A DNA stretch of 7,078 bases from an uncultured Odoribacter sp. (lineage in GTDB: Bacteria; Bacteroidota; Bacteroidia; Bacteroidales; Marinifilaceae), in assembly GCA_905204385.1 (NCBI GenBank), contig CAJKZL010000152.1, positions 1 through 7,078 of the forward strand, read 5' to 3'. A program made the position numbers and the translations under genes. Below, piece after piece: positions 6,626-7,078 of this stretch; position 1 is the first letter of the stretch, and each line of letters starts with the position of its first letter. The notes under the pieces are model-generated. The model saw only the letters and a program-made list of their open reading frames with translations. It was not told the DNA's origin and searched no databases.

Positions 6626-7078
6626 TTACCGGATCAGCATGAAAGCCCCTTTTTTAACGTATTGTATAGGATTTACTTTTTCCGAACCTTTCGCCGTAAC
6701 GATGTAATAATAGGTTCCGGGGCTTGCATATTTCCCGTTTATTCTGCCATCCCATCCGGCATCGGGATCGGACCATTCGAACACTTTCCTGCCCCAGCGG
6801 TTCAGAACGACCGTATGAAATTCCGTCACCGACCAGGCTTTGACCTGAAAGACGTCGTTCACGCCATCGCCATTGGGAGTAAAAACATTAGGCACCTCCA
6901 CGAGCGACCCGATGACATTCACATACATGGCCGGAGTAGTGTCCCGGCATTGATTCCCTTCTGCGTTTATGGCGATCAAATGCACCTTATAACGCCCGGA
7001 ATGTTCGTAGGTGTAAGACATTTCTGCCTGCGTCCGGATCTGCTCATCCAGTAAGCTATCCTGAAAATCAGACGATAG
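6626..7078 (-). CDS. C-terminal part of a large exported protein with a type B T9SS sorting domain (CHU_C type), cut by the window edge
   Basis: The frame is open from the window edge to a TAA at 6626-6628, giving 150 visible C-terminal residues. The first part (to about 60) ends a PKD-like beta-sandwich repeat, with YTYEHSGRYKVHLIAINAEG and a Cys in QCRD. The last 90 residues are the gliding-motility-associated C-terminal domain: VPNVFTPNGDGVNDVFQV, then LNRWGRKVFEW, GWDGRINGKYASPGTYYYIV and the terminal KGAFMLIR. This domain directs proteins through the type IX secretion system to the cell surface or outside, and is known as the type B signal. The ATG at 7019-7021 is internal to the PKD-like domain and is not the true start; codons 7022-7078 continue in frame. 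Such proteins are often large, repetitive and adhesin-like, but the function of this one is not visible here. It lies 137 bp upstream of the lruC-like gene on the same strand. Confidence 0.93.
   Translation of the reverse strand, partial: LSSDFQDSLLDEQIRTQAEMSYTYEHSGRYKVHLIAINAEGNQCRDTTPAMYVNVIGSLVEVPNVFTPNGDGVNDVFQVKAWSVTEFHTVVLNRWGRKVFEWSDPDAGWDGRINGKYASPGTYYYIVTAKGSEKVNPIQYVKKGAFMLIR

Noticed and set aside
6578..7054. 158-codon open frame on the plus strand
   Set aside because: It lies antisense to the clear T9SS C-terminal domain and has no family features.
1..7078. tRNA, rRNA, CRISPR array, insertion sequence or phage defence system
   Set aside because: No cloverleaf-like segment, spaced direct repeats, transposase or nuclease genes, or terminal repeats could be seen.

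Overview
The window looks like chromosomal DNA of a Bacteroidota bacterium, probably a gut-type member of the Bacteroidales. The evidence is a SusC/RagA-type TonB-dependent receptor with an N-terminal STN signalling domain, a FecR anti-sigma factor of the Bacteroidota type, a short ECF sigma factor, a LruC-type lipoprotein and the end of a protein with a type B C-terminal signal for the type IX secretion system. Two promoter-like boxes also match the Bacteroidota -7 consensus TAnnTTTG. The overall style of the SusC protein recalls the Odoribacteraceae (Odoribacter, Butyricimonas), but that is an impression and not a placement.

Layout. Positions 1-2377 (minus strand) hold a susC-like gene whose frame is broken by one TGA at 242-244; the same frame then stays open to the window edge and still encodes recognisable SusC barrel sequence. 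A structured 86-bp gap (2378-2463) separates it from fecR (2464-3636, minus). A 94-bp divergent gap (3637-3730) follows, then the ECF sigma gene (3731-4291, plus). A 142-bp convergent gap without a convincing terminator leads to the lruC-like gene (4434-6488, minus). Another AT-rich gap (6489-6625), with an inverted repeat over a promoter box, precedes the 3' end of a large exported T9SS cargo gene (6626 to beyond 7078, minus).

How the genes work together. Sigma factor, FecR and STN-SusC form the classic trans-envelope signalling relay. The receptor senses its substrate at the outer membrane, the STN domain contacts the periplasmic part of FecR, FecR releases or activates the sigma factor, and the sigma factor drives the receptor locus. 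In this copy the sigma gene is divergent from fecR and susC, and the receptor carries a nonsense codon that would remove much of its barrel, so the relay may be decaying or unable to import. The LruC-type lipoprotein and the T9SS cargo protein are a separate minus-strand pair of probable surface proteins of unknown function. I saw no RNA gene, CRISPR array, insertion sequence or clearly novel system.
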